Shown here: piece after piece, positions 19,478-28,642 of the stretch
How positions within the stretch are numbered: position 1 is the first letter of the stretch
Layout of the letters: every line of letters begins with the position of its first letter
From: Spartobacteria bacterium
GTDB taxonomy: Bacteria; Verrucomicrobiota; Verrucomicrobiia; Chthoniobacterales; Chthoniobacteraceae
Direction of reading: 5' to 3'
Length of the DNA stretch: 64,000 nucleotides
Assembly (NCBI GenBank): GCA_021324395.1
Contig: JAJPJG010000031.1
Location: 124,001-188,000 of the forward strand
Made by a program: the position numbers and the translations under genes
The notes under the pieces: generated by a model
The model's input: only the letters and a program-made list of their open reading frames with translations
The model's database searches: none
Told to the model about the DNA's origin: nothing

Positions 19478-20698
19478 ATGAGCCTGCGCTCGCTTCTCGT
19501 CGATTTTAACTCCTACTTCGCTTCCGTGGAGCAACAGCTCAGGCCGGAACTGCGCGGGCGTCCGGTCGCGGTCGTGCCGGTGCTCGCGGATTCCACGTGC
19601 TGCATCGCGGTCAGTTATGAGGCGAAAAAATTCGGCATCAAAACCGGCACACGGGTCGGGCTCGCGCGCCAAATTTGTCCCGAGCTGGAAGTCGTCGAGG
19701 CGCGTCCGCCGCTTTACGTGCAAATTCATCACGCGCTGCTCGCGGCGATTGAGTCGTGCATCCCTATCGAGGAAGTGCTCTCGATCGATGAAGTCCGCTG
19801 CAACCTCGTGGCCAAATGGCGGCAGCGCGAAAAAGCCCAGGCGCTGGGGCACGACATCAAAAAAAAGATCGCGAAGAAAGTCGGACGCTTTTTGCGCAGC
19901 AGCATCGGCATCGCGCCGAACCCGCTTCTCGCGAAAGTGGCAAGCGACATGCAGAAACCCAACGGTCTCGTGATCATCGAAAAAGCCGATCTGCCGCATT
20001 GCCTTTACAGGCTGGAGCTGCGCGATTTTTGCGGCATCGGCTCGCGCATGGAAAAGCGGCTGCGCATCGCAGGCATCCACACCGTCGAGCAGCTCTGCGC
20101 CGCGCCGCGCGGGCATTTGCGCAAAATCTGGGGTGGCGTCGAAGGCGAGCGGATGTTCGACTCGCTGCGCGGCGAATGGATCGTGCGACCGCCGACGAAC
20201 AAGTGCATGCTCGGCCATTCGCACGTGCTCGCGCCGGAGCAGCGCAACGATGACGCTGCGCTGGCGGTGCTGAACCGGCTCTTGCAAAAAGCCGCGATGC
20301 GGCTGCGGCACGACCGTTATTTTGCGCGCGGGATGCAGCTCTTTGTCGAATTTTTAAATACCGGCGGATACTGCGAGGAGATTCGCTTTTCTGAAACGCA
20401 GGACACGATCGCGCTGACGCGAACGCTGCAAAAACTCTGGGCAGGCCGTCCGCGCGTGCCGCAACCGCCGCTGATGGTCGGCGTTGATCTGATCGATTTG
20501 GTCGACGAAAAAAACTACACGCCGCCGCTTTTTCCCGAGGAGAAAGCCAAACGCAAACTTTTCGCCTCCATCGACGAAATCAACCGGGACCTCGGAAAAA
20601 ATAAGCTCTACTTCGCCGGCAGCCATGCCGCGCTCGATGCCGCGCCGATGCGCATCGCGTTCAATCGTGTCCCGAAGCTCGAGACCGAAGGCGATTAG
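19478..20698 (+). CDS. Y-family DNA polymerase (DinB/UmuC-like)
   Basis: 406 residues. It has the Y-family palm motifs LLVDFNSYFASVEQQ near residues 6-20 and VLSIDEV near 100 with the catalytic acidic pair. An IGIAPNPLLAKVASDMQKP finger/thumb signature and the helix-hairpin-helix FCGIGSRMEKRL near 180-195 follow. The C-terminal little-finger domain (about 250-350) is divergent. It synthesises DNA across lesions at low fidelity. No beta-clamp motif was confidently placed. imuA and dnaE2 are not adjacent, so an ImuB-type cassette is not supported. The next gene downstream on the same strand is a DinG-type helicase, which gives a DNA-repair context. The ATG at 19478 lacks a Shine-Dalgarno sequence and lies just after CTAGATTTCGCGC. 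Confidence 0.87.
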   Translation: MSLRSLLVDFNSYFASVEQQLRPELRGRPVAVVPVLADSTCCIAVSYEAKKFGIKTGTRVGLARQICPELEVVEARPPLYVQIHHALLAAIESCIPIEEVLSIDEVRCNLVAKWRQREKAQALGHDIKKKIAKKVGRFLRSSIGIAPNPLLAKVASDMQKPNGLVIIEKADLPHCLYRLELRDFCGIGSRMEKRLRIAGIHTVEQLCAAPRGHLRKIWGGVEGERMFDSLRGEWIVRPPTNKCMLGHSHVLAPEQRNDDAALAVLNRLLQKAAMRLRHDRYFARGMQLFVEFLNTGGYCEEIRFSETQDTIALTRTLQKLWAGRPRVPQPPLMVGVDLIDLVDEKNYTPPLFPEEKAKRKLFASIDEINRDLGKNKLYFAGSHAALDAAPMRIAFNRVPKLETEGD

Positions 20699-20750
20699 GC
20701 GCGGCGATGCTTGCCGCATCGCGTGGCTTTGTGGAGATTGAGCATCCGCC

Positions 20751-22736
20751 ATGATTGCTCTCCACGAAAATTTGCCCAGCGAGTTTGTCTCGCGCGTGGA
20801 GGAGATTTTTTCGCCGACGGGGCTTTTGGCGAAGGCGAAGAATTTCGAGTTTCGCGCGGAGCAGCAGCAGATGGCGGTGGCGGTGGCGCGTTCGCTGGAA
20901 AATGAGACGCACCTCGTGGTGGAGGCGGGCACGGGCGTCGGCAAGTCGCTCGCGTATCTGGTGCCGGCGATCCTGTATGCGCTGGAAAATAAAAAGAAGG
21001 CGGTCGTCTCGACTTACACGATCAACCTGCAGGAGCAGCTCGTTTACAAAGACATTCCGATTTTGCAAAAAATCCTGCCGGTGGAGTTCGAGGCGGCGCT
21101 CTGGAAGGGACGGCAGAATTATCTCTGCCCGCTGCGGCTGGAGCGCGCGATGCAGCACTCGGGGGAGCTGTTCACGGGACCGGAGCAGGAGGAGCTGAAG
21201 CGGATTTGGGAATGGGCGCAGACGACGCGCGAGGGGACGCTGAGTGATTTTTCGATCGAGCCCGACCCAGCGGTGTGGGCGCAGGTGTGCAGCGAGCAGC
21301 ACATCTGCACGAGCAAGACGTGCGGGGCGAATGCGCGCTGTTTTTACCAGCAGGCGCGCAAGCGGCTGGTCACGGCGGACCTGGTGGTGATGAATCACAC
21401 GCTCTTTTTCATGAATCTCGGGCCGCTCGCGGAGATCGAGGAAAAGGAGTCGGGTTATATTTTTTCAAACGACTTCGTGATCTTCGACGAGGCGCACACT
21501 ATCGAGGCGGTGGCGGCGAAGCACATCGGGCTCGGCGTCTCGCAATACGGCCTGCGCTATGTGCTGCAGCGGCTCTACAATCCGCGCACGAAGAAAGGAC
21601 TCTTCACGATTTTGCGCAACGCGGAGGGCGTGCGCGAGGCGGCGGCGCTGCTCGACGATATCGATTCGTTTTTCAAGCAGGTGGAGGAGCGGGCGAATTT
21701 TAAAAAAGGTCGCGAGTATCGCGTGCGCGAGCCGGACCTGGTCGAGGATTCGCTGACGGGGAAATTGACGAAACTGCAGGGGCTGATCGTGACCGTGCTG
21801 AAAGGACTCGAGGACGAAACGCTGAAAGCGGAGCTGCAGGATCTCGGCCGCCGCGTGCGCGAGGCGCGGCTCGGCATCGCGGAATTTCTGAGCCAGAGCG
21901 CGGCGGAGGATTACGTTTACTGGGTCGAGAAAACCGGCAAGACGGATAAATGGCTCAGTCTAAATGCCGCGCCGGTGGACATCGCGGCGCATCTGCGGCA
22001 GATGCTTTTTCGCGAGACGCAGCATTGCGTGATGACGAGCGCGACGCTTTCGGTCGGCAGCGAAAGGCTCGCCTATTTCCGCAATCGCGTCGGCGCGGAG
22101 GAAGTCGAGGCGCTGCAAATCGGCAGCCCGTTTGATTACGCCCGGCAGATGAAACTCTACGTCACGCGCAAGATGCCCGACCCGCGCGACGCAAACTACG
22201 AGACCGAGCTCGCGAAGCAGATCGAGCACTTCGTGGAGATGAGCGAAGGACGCGCATTCGCCCTTTTCACGAGCTACAAAACCATGCAGGCGCTCGCGGA
22301 AAAACTCGAAGCGCCGTTTGAAAAAGCGAAATGGCATTTGCTCGTCCAAGGCAAAGGCGCGCCGCGGCACCGGCTGATCGAGCAGTTCAAGAGCGGCGAG
22401 CGCAACGTGCTCTTCGGCACGGACAGTTTTTGGAGCGGCGTCGATGTGCCGGGCGAGGCGCTCAGCAACGTGATCATCACGCGGCTGCCGTTCGCCGTGC
22501 CGGATCATCCGATGGTCGAGGCAAAGCTGGAGCTGATCGAAGCGCGCGGCGGCGATCCGTTCACGGAGTATTCACTGCCGGAGGCGATCTTGAAATTGCG
22601 CCAGGGCGTCGGGCGATTGATCCGCACGAAATCGGATAAGGGCATCGTCGTGATTTTAGACCCGCGCATTTTGACGAAAAATTACGGGAGCGCATTTATG
22701 AAAGCGCTGCCGGAATGCCCGGTGGAAATCGTCTGA
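20751..22736 (+). CDS. dinG: DinG/XPD-type ATP-dependent DNA helicase
   Basis: 661 residues, superfamily 2 helicase. Walker A is EAGTGVGKS near residues 58-66. Motif II is FDEAHTIE near 246. A cluster of four cysteines (LCPLR near 125, then VCSEQHICTSKTC and ARCFYQ near 182-201) matches the iron-sulfur position of DinG/XPD helicases. VLFGTDSFWSGVDVPGE and the final RQGVGRLIRTKSDKG carry motifs V and VI. It unwinds DNA 5' to 3' and can resolve R-loops or D-loops in this family. It starts 52 bases after the Y-family polymerase, so joint expression is plausible. There is no exonuclease domain. The start ATG at 20751 lacks a clear ribosome binding site. Confidence 0.9.
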   Translation: MIALHENLPSEFVSRVEEIFSPTGLLAKAKNFEFRAEQQQMAVAVARSLENETHLVVEAGTGVGKSLAYLVPAILYALENKKKAVVSTYTINLQEQLVYKDIPILQKILPVEFEAALWKGRQNYLCPLRLERAMQHSGELFTGPEQEELKRIWEWAQTTREGTLSDFSIEPDPAVWAQVCSEQHICTSKTCGANARCFYQQARKRLVTADLVVMNHTLFFMNLGPLAEIEEKESGYIFSNDFVIFDEAHTIEAVAAKHIGLGVSQYGLRYVLQRLYNPRTKKGLFTILRNAEGVREAAALLDDIDSFFKQVEERANFKKGREYRVREPDLVEDSLTGKLTKLQGLIVTVLKGLEDETLKAELQDLGRRVREARLGIAEFLSQSAAEDYVYWVEKTGKTDKWLSLNAAPVDIAAHLRQMLFRETQHCVMTSATLSVGSERLAYFRNRVGAEEVEALQIGSPFDYARQMKLYVTRKMPDPRDANYETELAKQIEHFVEMSEGRAFALFTSYKTMQALAEKLEAPFEKAKWHLLVQGKGAPRHRLIEQFKSGERNVLFGTDSFWSGVDVPGEALSNVIITRLPFAVPDHPMVEAKLELIEARGGDPFTEYSLPEAILKLRQGVGRLIRTKSDKGIVVILDPRILTKNYGSAFMKALPECPVEIV

Positions 22737-22790
22737 TTTTTGCGATGTAAAACATTGACGAGCGACGTGTGCCGTGACCAAAGTCGCGCC

Positions 22791-24038
22791 ATGAAACTGC
22801 GCATTCCCCTCGCGCCGACGTTCGTTTCAGCAATGGCCGTCGGCCTTCTCACTCTCAGCCCGGCTCGCGCCGGCGTTGAGGCCAACGAAAAAGTCATCAA
22901 GCAAACCGAGGCGCCGGCGTCGCGGTTTAAAATCTACGGCTGGCTGGAAGGCGGCGTGACGTTCAACCCGGACGATCCGCGCGACCATCAGAACTTCGGC
23001 CATCTGTTTACCGATCGCTCAAACGAGCCGCTGCTCAACCAGGCGGTCATCACCGCGGAGCGGACGCTCGACCCGAATGCGAGCGGCTTTGACTGGGGGT
23101 TCAAGGGTCAGTTTTTATACGGCACCGATGCGCGCTATACGCATTCGGTCGGCTGGCTGCAGAACACGCAGCACGAGATTTACCAGCCCGATCTCATCGA
23201 GGCGTGGATCGTGGTGCATTCGCCGGTCCCGGGCACGGCGGGCGGCATTGACGTGAAGGCGGGCAAGTTCGTCACGCTCGAAGGCGCGGAGACGATCGAC
23301 CCGCGCTCGAATGTGTTTTACTCGCACAGCTACATTTTTAACTATGGCATCCCGCTCACGCACACCGGCGTGCTGGCGACGGTGCATTTGTATAAATGGC
23401 TCGATGTTTACGGCGGGATCACGCGCGGCGTGAATACGTTCACCACCGATAACAACGGCTCGGCGGCGTTCCACGGCGGACTCGGTTTCAATTTCCTCGA
23501 CGGGAAACTGACCGCGCTCGCGACGACCCACATCGGGCCTGAAAACCCGCACAACAATCACGATCTCCGTTATCTCAACGACCTGACGGTCACGTGGCAC
23601 GCGAACGACAAGCTGACCGCGATCCTCGACTCGTGCTATTCGGAGGATGAGAGCGTCTCCGGCGCACGCGCTTATGGCGCGGCGGGCTATTTGACGTATG
23701 TGATCAACGACTGGCTCACCGTCGGCATCCGCGAGGAGGTTTTCCGCGATGAAAAAGGCTTCTTCACCGGCAGCTTCGCGGACAATGACGACTTCATCGA
23801 CATCCAGCGCGGCAAATTCAATCACATCGACCCGCACACGTTTTTCCAGCAGGGCACGTTCAACGAAGTCACTGTCGGCGCGACGATCAAGGTGCCGGGC
23901 ATCCCGAAGCCGTTTACCGGCCTGAGCCTGCGCCCCGAGGTGCGCTATGACGCGACGCTCACGAACGACCGGCCGTTTAACGACCAAAGCGAGCGCAATC
24001 AGGTCACCATCGGCCTCGACGCGCTGCTGACGTTCTAA
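22791..24038 (+). CDS. Outer-membrane beta-barrel porin (OmpL-like, BBP2 family)
   Basis: 415 residues from the ATG at 22791. An upstream frame from 22740 would precede the signal peptide and is less likely. The signal peptide MKLRIPLAPTFVSAMAVGLL ends near ARAG. The mature protein begins with a short linker, then SRFKIYGWLEGGVTFNPDDP, typical of the first strand of the putative beta-barrel porin-2 family. Alternating aromatic/polar strands run to the last residue, and the C-terminal strand is VTIGLDALLTF, ending in Phe as outer-membrane barrels do. Many strands contain the YGG, GLGFNFLDG and LTVGIREE patterns. The substrate is unknown. A strong rho-independent terminator follows. Confidence 0.85.
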   Translation: MKLRIPLAPTFVSAMAVGLLTLSPARAGVEANEKVIKQTEAPASRFKIYGWLEGGVTFNPDDPRDHQNFGHLFTDRSNEPLLNQAVITAERTLDPNASGFDWGFKGQFLYGTDARYTHSVGWLQNTQHEIYQPDLIEAWIVVHSPVPGTAGGIDVKAGKFVTLEGAETIDPRSNVFYSHSYIFNYGIPLTHTGVLATVHLYKWLDVYGGITRGVNTFTTDNNGSAAFHGGLGFNFLDGKLTALATTHIGPENPHNNHDLRYLNDLTVTWHANDKLTAILDSCYSEDESVSGARAYGAAGYLTYVINDWLTVGIREEVFRDEKGFFTGSFADNDDFIDIQRGKFNHIDPHTFFQQGTFNEVTVGATIKVPGIPKPFTGLSLRPEVRYDATLTNDRPFNDQSERNQVTIGLDALLTF

Positions 24039-24063
24039 AAACGCGAGCCCAGACGAATCTGCA

Positions 24064-24100
24064 AAGCGCCGGAAGCGAACCTTCCGGCGCTTTTGTTTTT
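24064..24100 (+). terminator. Rho-independent terminator after the porin gene
   Basis: A 12-bp perfect stem AAGCGCCGGAAG (24064-24075) and CTTCCGGCGCTT (24081-24092) with a 5-base loop is followed by TTGTTTTT. It lies 25 bases after the porin stop codon. Confidence 0.9.
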
Positions 24101-24170
24101 GCGCGCGACGAATTCGCTTTCGCCGAAGCGGCTCTGCGTCCATTTTTCCGGCACGATGCAAGGCCCGTTC

Positions 24171-24953
24171 ATGAATCGACGCACATTCGCGCAGCGCGTG
24201 AAGCAACTGCTCGCGCCGATCTTTGTCGCGCTGGCGGCGGTGGGGAAATGGATATTGCCGGCGCTGAAATTCGGGCTGCCGTTCCTGAAGACGTTCGCGA
24301 CGATGCTGATCTCGATCGCGCTTTACGCGCAGGCGTGGGGCTGGAAATTCGCCGCGGGTTTCGTGCTGCTGATTTTCGTGCACGAGGCCGGGCATCTCAT
24401 CGCAGCGCGGCTGATGGGGCTGAATGTCGGCTGGCCCGTGTTCATTCCGTTCATGGGCGCATTGATCGCGCTGAAAGAAGCACCGCGAAACGCTTGGGTT
24501 GAATCGGTCGTCGGCGTCGGCGGCCCGTTGCTCGGCGGTCTCGGCGCGCTCGCCGTCGGCGCGGTTTATTTTGTCACCGGGTATCCGCTTTTTCTCGTGC
24601 TCGCCTACTCCGGCTTGTTTTTGAATTTGTTTAACCTGATCCCAATCGTGCCGCTGGACGGCGGGCGGATCGTGTCGGCAATCTCGCCGTGGTTCTGGGT
24701 GATCGGGCTGATCATCATCGTGCCGTTTTTACTGTGGCGAATGAGCGGCTCGGGCATTCTGATTTTGCTGATCGTGGCGATGAGCCTGCCGCGGGTGATC
24801 GCGCTCTTCCGGCGTCGGACGCCGGAGTCGGTCCGCTATTTCGAATGCACGCGCGGGCAGCGATGGGCGATGGCGGTGCTTTATTTCGGGCTGCTCGCCG
24901 GTCTCGGCGGTGCGATGGGTTTTCTGCACGAGATGCTCGGCGATTTCATCTGA
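24171..24953 (+). CDS. Site-2 protease-type membrane metalloprotease
   Basis: 260 residues from the ATG at 24171 (MNRRTFAQRVKQLL). The frame is open from 24093, but that part overlaps the terminator and lacks a plausible start. Another ATG lies at 24156. It has several membrane helices. The zinc motif is HEAGH near residue 71, and the second metal ligand motif is NLIPIVPLDGGRI near 155-167, both diagnostic of the M50/site-2 protease family that cuts within membranes. A GGPLLGGLGALAVG helix lies between them. There are no PDZ or CBS domains, so it is a minimal form. No anti-sigma factor gene lies nearby that would suggest a substrate. Confidence 0.87.
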   Translation: MNRRTFAQRVKQLLAPIFVALAAVGKWILPALKFGLPFLKTFATMLISIALYAQAWGWKFAAGFVLLIFVHEAGHLIAARLMGLNVGWPVFIPFMGALIALKEAPRNAWVESVVGVGGPLLGGLGALAVGAVYFVTGYPLFLVLAYSGLFLNLFNLIPIVPLDGGRIVSAISPWFWVIGLIIIVPFLLWRMSGSGILILLIVAMSLPRVIALFRRRTPESVRYFECTRGQRWAMAVLYFGLLAGLGGAMGFLHEMLGDFI

Positions 24954-25006
24954 CGGCGGTGGCACGCATAGTGCTTTTTCAATCGCAAACAAACCACCTC
25001 AAAATT

Positions 25007-25384
25007 ATGAACTTCCTCGTCGTTGATGATAACCGCCTCCTAAACCGATTCCTCGTCACTTACCTCCGTAGCAAAGGCCACGCATGCTCCTCGCTGACGG
25101 ATGGTTCAAAGGTGGAATCCTGGCTCGATCTCAACAAATGCGATGCCGTTATCCTCGACATCGGCATGCCGAAAATCGACGGACTTTCCCTGATCTCGAT
25201 CATCCGTGCGCATTATGCCGACCTTCCGATCATCATCTTTACCGGCCTCGGTTACGACGAGGAGATGATGCAGGCCGCGCGCTACGCCGGCGCGAACGGT
25301 TACGTCAGCAAGGGCTTGGGCCCGAGCGAAATTTACTCTGCATTGATGCGCGTGCTGAACAATCCGGCGACGGCTTCGAACTAA
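25007..25384 (+). CDS. Single-domain response regulator (receiver only)
   Basis: 125 residues, a complete receiver domain with no output domain. Start ATG at 25007. Acidic pocket: VVDDN (residues 4-8). Phospho-acceptor Asp: VILDIGMPKIDG near residue 49. Conserved Thr in IIFTGLG near 76-82, and Lys in YVSKGLGP near 100. CheY-like stand-alone receivers act by protein interaction or phosphorelay. The only histidine kinase in the window, at 41479, is a distant hybrid, so no partner is assigned. The stop overlaps the aroD stop region (25381-25384) in a convergent arrangement. Confidence 0.88.
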   Translation: MNFLVVDDNRLLNRFLVTYLRSKGHACSSLTDGSKVESWLDLNKCDAVILDIGMPKIDGLSLISIIRAHYADLPIIIFTGLGYDEEMMQAARYAGANGYVSKGLGPSEIYSALMRVLNNPATASN

Positions 25385-26118
25385 CGATTTTTCTGAGGGG
25401 GTTGTTGTTGAATCGCGGAAGCCAAAACTTCCGCGATTCTCTTTTTCAGGAGCTTCGCCTGCCATTGCCCGCTGGCGTTGGCAGTGTCGAGAAAGCCGTA
25501 GTTCAAGACCGAGCCGCAGCTCGCGAATGTCAGCCGCGAGATTTTCCCGAACGCGCCCATTCCCATGACACTGAGCGGAAGTCGATTCTTCGCCGTGAGA
25601 AAATCGAGCAAAGTTGCGACATCGCGCGAGCAGGTTGCCGTTGCGGCGACTTTGAAAATGTCAGCTTTTTCGCGAAAAGCGTGTTGCGCGAGCTGGCGCA
25701 ATTTTGCGACCGACGGCGTTTTTGCAAAATCGTGATGCGACAAAATCACGCGCACATTCTTCTCACGTGCGAGATCCAGCACCAATTTCATCTCACGCGC
25801 GAAACGCAACTCGACATCGATCGCTGCTGCGCATGGAAGAAATTTGGCGAAAAGCTCGCGCCTTTTGCTCGCGCTCAACGGCAACGCGCCGCCTTCGCTC
25901 GCGTGTCGCACAGTCACGATCAGCGGCACGCGCAGTTTTGGTGCGATGCGCAAAAGTGGCTCGGGATCTTTCCCAAACGCATCGACGCGCAGCTCGAGCA
26001 AATCGATTTCGCCGGCGCGAATCCGTCGGGCCGCCGCGAGGCTGCCGGGAGAATGCACCGTGCCGACGACTAGCGGCGGGCCGGACAAATCGATGGCGTT
26101 TTTGGATGAATTCATCAT
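25381..26118 (-). CDS. aroD: Type I 3-dehydroquinate dehydratase
   Basis: 245 residues, the usual length. It converts 3-dehydroquinate to shikimate-pathway 3-dehydroshikimate through a Schiff base. Recognisable motifs are LLELRVD near residue 40, the catalytic His in VILSHHDF near 125, and the Schiff-base Lys in IFKVAATAT near 152. A C-terminal SVMGMGAFGKISRL loop binds substrate. It stands alone: aroF (39014) and pheA (62727) of the same pathway are elsewhere in the window. It is divergent from the sugar transferase gene at 26162, with only 43 bases between the starts, so the promoters must overlap. The second Met of MM is also possible as start. Confidence 0.92.
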   Translation of the reverse strand: MMNSSKNAIDLSGPPLVVGTVHSPGSLAAARRIRAGEIDLLELRVDAFGKDPEPLLRIAPKLRVPLIVTVRHASEGGALPLSASKRRELFAKFLPCAAAIDVELRFAREMKLVLDLAREKNVRVILSHHDFAKTPSVAKLRQLAQHAFREKADIFKVAATATCSRDVATLLDFLTAKNRLPLSVMGMGAFGKISRLTFASCGSVLNYGFLDTANASGQWQAKLLKKRIAEVLASAIQQQPPQKNR

Positions 26119-26161
26119 GTTAAAAAGAATTGGAATCCGCTAGATTCCCTCGCCCCGCAGA

Positions 26162-27553
26162 ATGATTGGCCGCAAACAAGAACTCAATTTGCAATTCCAG
26201 CAGATCGCCGATGGCGCGCTGCTGGTGTTTGCATTTTGGATCGCGCACATCCTGCGTTACTACGCGACGTGGTGGCTTGGGTTGGACAGGCCGATCGCAT
26301 CATTCAACGAATTTCGCTGGGTGCTTTTCGTGCTGATGCCGTTCGGGCCGATCGTTCTCGAGATGCAGGGTTACTACAATCACATCCTGCAAAAGTCGCT
26401 CTGGAAATGGCTCACGCAAATCGGGCGCGCCGCTGTCTTGCTAGGTGCATTGCTCGCAGTCTGCTGGTTTTTCTTTCACCTGGACGTGCCAAGCCGCGCG
26501 GTGCTGCTGCTCTTCGGTGCCCTCGCGATGCTCGTGCTGGTGCTGCGCGAGCGGCTTACGATTTTGTATCTGCGCAACAAAGCGAGCAGCGGCAAATATC
26601 GCGAAAACGTGTTGCTTGCCGGCGTGCCGCTCGACATGCAGCAGCTCGAGAAAACGTTCACGCCCGAGCAGATGATGGAAATGGAAATCGTCGGCCGCAT
26701 CGACATCGATACGCAGCCGATCTCAGCGTTGATCGAAGCGCTGCACGAACACGCAGTGAGCCGCGTGATTTTCGCCGGCGGCCACAGCCATCTCAATCGC
26801 CTGCAGGAAGCGATTGCCGCGTGCGAAGTCGAAGGCGTCGAAGCATGGCTGCTTGCCGATTTTATCAAGACAGCGATCGCGCGTCCGGATTTCGACGTGC
26901 TCGGGAACCGACCGATGCTCGTCTTCCGCACGACACCGGAAATTTCGTGGTCGCTCTTGATCAAAGGCATCATCGATCGCGTCGGCGGGGCGCTCTTGCT
27001 CGTGCCGTGTTCGGTCTTGATGATCGTTGCGACGATTGCGATCAAGCTGACTTCGCCCGGACCGATCATTTTCCGCCAGACGCGCGCGGGCAAACATGGC
27101 AAGCCGTTTACGATGTATAAATTTCGCACGATGGTCACCGATGCGGAAATGCGGCAGGCCGAGTTAGCGGCATTTAACGAAATGTCCGGACCGGTTTTCA
27201 AAATCGACAATGATCCGCGTGTTACGCCGGTTGGTCGCTTGTTACGCAAGCTGAGCATCGACGAATTTCCGCAATTATTTAACGTTTTGCAAGGACACAT
27301 GAGCCTCGTTGGGCCGCGTCCTTTGCCAATGTATGAAGTCGAAAAATTCGAGAATACCGCACAACGACGCCGATTGAGCGTGAAACCCGGCCTGACATGT
27401 CTCTGGCAGGTCAGCGGACGTAACGAGGTCTCGGATTTCCACGAGTGGGTGCGGCTCGATTTAAAATACATTGATAATTGGTCGATCTGGCTCGACTTAA
27501 AAATCCTGCTCAAAACCGTGCCGGTTGTCCTGCTCGGTTGGGGCGCGAAATAA
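26162..27553 (+). CDS. Polyprenyl-phosphate sugar-1-phosphate transferase (WcaJ-like)
   Basis: 463 residues. N-terminal membrane helices (about 15-130) are followed by a CoA-binding-like Rossmann domain (about 140-245), then a further helix near 270-295 and the bacterial sugar transferase domain. The latter has FRQTRAGKHGKPFTMYKFRT and MV, KLSIDEFPQLFNVLQGHMSL, VGPRP near residue 385, and CLWQVSGRNE near 420. Proteins of this type start capsule or exopolysaccharide repeat units by moving a sugar phosphate to undecaprenyl phosphate at the inner membrane. The next gene, UDP-glucuronate decarboxylase, makes UDP-xylose, which fits surface polysaccharide synthesis. The start has no Shine-Dalgarno; CTAGATT lies about 15 bases before ATG. 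Confidence 0.9.
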   Translation: MIGRKQELNLQFQQIADGALLVFAFWIAHILRYYATWWLGLDRPIASFNEFRWVLFVLMPFGPIVLEMQGYYNHILQKSLWKWLTQIGRAAVLLGALLAVCWFFFHLDVPSRAVLLLFGALAMLVLVLRERLTILYLRNKASSGKYRENVLLAGVPLDMQQLEKTFTPEQMMEMEIVGRIDIDTQPISALIEALHEHAVSRVIFAGGHSHLNRLQEAIAACEVEGVEAWLLADFIKTAIARPDFDVLGNRPMLVFRTTPEISWSLLIKGIIDRVGGALLLVPCSVLMIVATIAIKLTSPGPIIFRQTRAGKHGKPFTMYKFRTMVTDAEMRQAELAAFNEMSGPVFKIDNDPRVTPVGRLLRKLSIDEFPQLFNVLQGHMSLVGPRPLPMYEVEKFENTAQRRRLSVKPGLTCLWQVSGRNEVSDFHEWVRLDLKYIDNWSIWLDLKILLKTVPVVLLGWGAK

Positions 27554-27631
27554 CGCGCGCATTTTCGTCACGCGAAATTTGCGGGAAGTTCTAGCCAAGC
27601 TAGCTTTGAGTCACTAGAAACGCTTTCCGCA

Positions 27632-28576
27632 ATGGCTTCCAAACGCACAGCAGTAGTCACGGGTGGCGCCGGATTTCTCGGCTCGCACCTTACCGACCGT
27701 CTTCTCGCCGAGGGTTTCCGCGTCATCGGCATCGACAATTTCATCACCGGCAATCCTCAAAACATCGAGCACCTCGCCAGCAACGAGGATTATCGATTTG
27801 TCAAACAGGATGTAACGCAATACATTTTGTTAGACGAAGATATTCACTATGTTTTTCACTTCGCATCGCCGGCCAGCCCGATCGATTACCTCGAGCATCC
27901 GATCCCGACGCTGAAAGTCGGCGCGCACGGCACGCATAATACGCTCGGACTCGCGAAAGCAAAAAAAGCGACCTTTTTGCTCGCTTCGACGAGCGAGTGC
28001 TACGGCGATCCGCTCGTGCATCCGCAGCGCGAAGATTACTGGGGAAACGTGAATCCGATCGGACCGCGCGGCGTTTATGATGAGGCGAAGCGTTTTGCCG
28101 AGGCGATGACGATGGCATACCACCGTTATCACAAAGTTGACACAAAGATTGTGCGCATTTTCAACACTTACGGCCCGCGCATGCGCCTGCGCGACGGGCG
28201 TGTGGTGCCCGCGTTCATCGGGCAGGCGCTGACAGGACAGCCGCTGACGATTTTTGGCGACGGCTCGCAGACGCGCTCATTTTGCTATGTGAGCGATTTG
28301 ATCGACGGCATCTTCAAACTCGCGATGAGCGATTTTCACGAGCCGGTGAACATCGGCAATCCGCGCGAGATGACGATCAAGCAATTCGCCGAGGAGATCA
28401 TCCGCATCACCGGCACGGCCGCGCAAATCGAGTATCGCCCGCTGCCGGTCGACGACCCGAAAGTGCGCCAGCCGGACATCACGCGCGCGAAGAAAGTTCT
28501 CAACTGGGAGCCGAAGGTCGACTTTGACGAAGGCATTCGCAAAACCATCGATTTCTTCCGAACGCGGTTGGGTTGA
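27632..28576 (+). CDS. UDP-glucuronate decarboxylase (UXS), NAD-dependent
   Basis: 314 residues, short-chain dehydrogenase of the extended sugar-nucleotide type. NAD-binding motif is [10 protein letters not shown] near residues 10-19. [17 protein letters not shown] near 78-94 is highly characteristic of UXS enzymes, which make UDP-xylose from UDP-glucuronate. STSECYGDP (near 121-129) and the catalytic GVYDEAKR (Tyr-x3-Lys near 150) follow, with [10 protein letters not shown] near 172. It lies 78 bases after the WcaJ-like gene on the same strand. A closely related dTDP-glucose dehydratase function is less likely given the SPASPIDY motif. Confidence 0.91.
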   Translation: MASKRTAVVTGGAGFLGSHLTDRLLAEGFRVIGIDNFITGNPQNIEHLASNEDYRFVKQDVTQYILLDEDIHYVFHFASPASPIDYLEHPIPTLKVGAHGTHNTLGLAKAKKATFLLASTSECYGDPLVHPQREDYWGNVNPIGPRGVYDEAKRFAEAMTMAYHRYHKVDTKIVRIFNTYGPRMRLRDGRVVPAFIGQALTGQPLTIFGDGSQTRSFCYVSDLIDGIFKLAMSDFHEPVNIGNPREMTIKQFAEEIIRITGTAAQIEYRPLPVDDPKVRQPDITRAKKVLNWEPKVDFDEGIRKTIDFFRTRLG

Positions 28577-28642
28577 TTTGATTTTTTGTTTGCAGCGTCC
28601 GTCGACGCCTGCAATTTTGACCTCCTTCATTCCCGTTCCCTC

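Noticed and set aside
23115..24395. 426-codon minus-strand open frame
   Set aside because: Shadow of the porin and protease genes; it also crosses a strong terminator.
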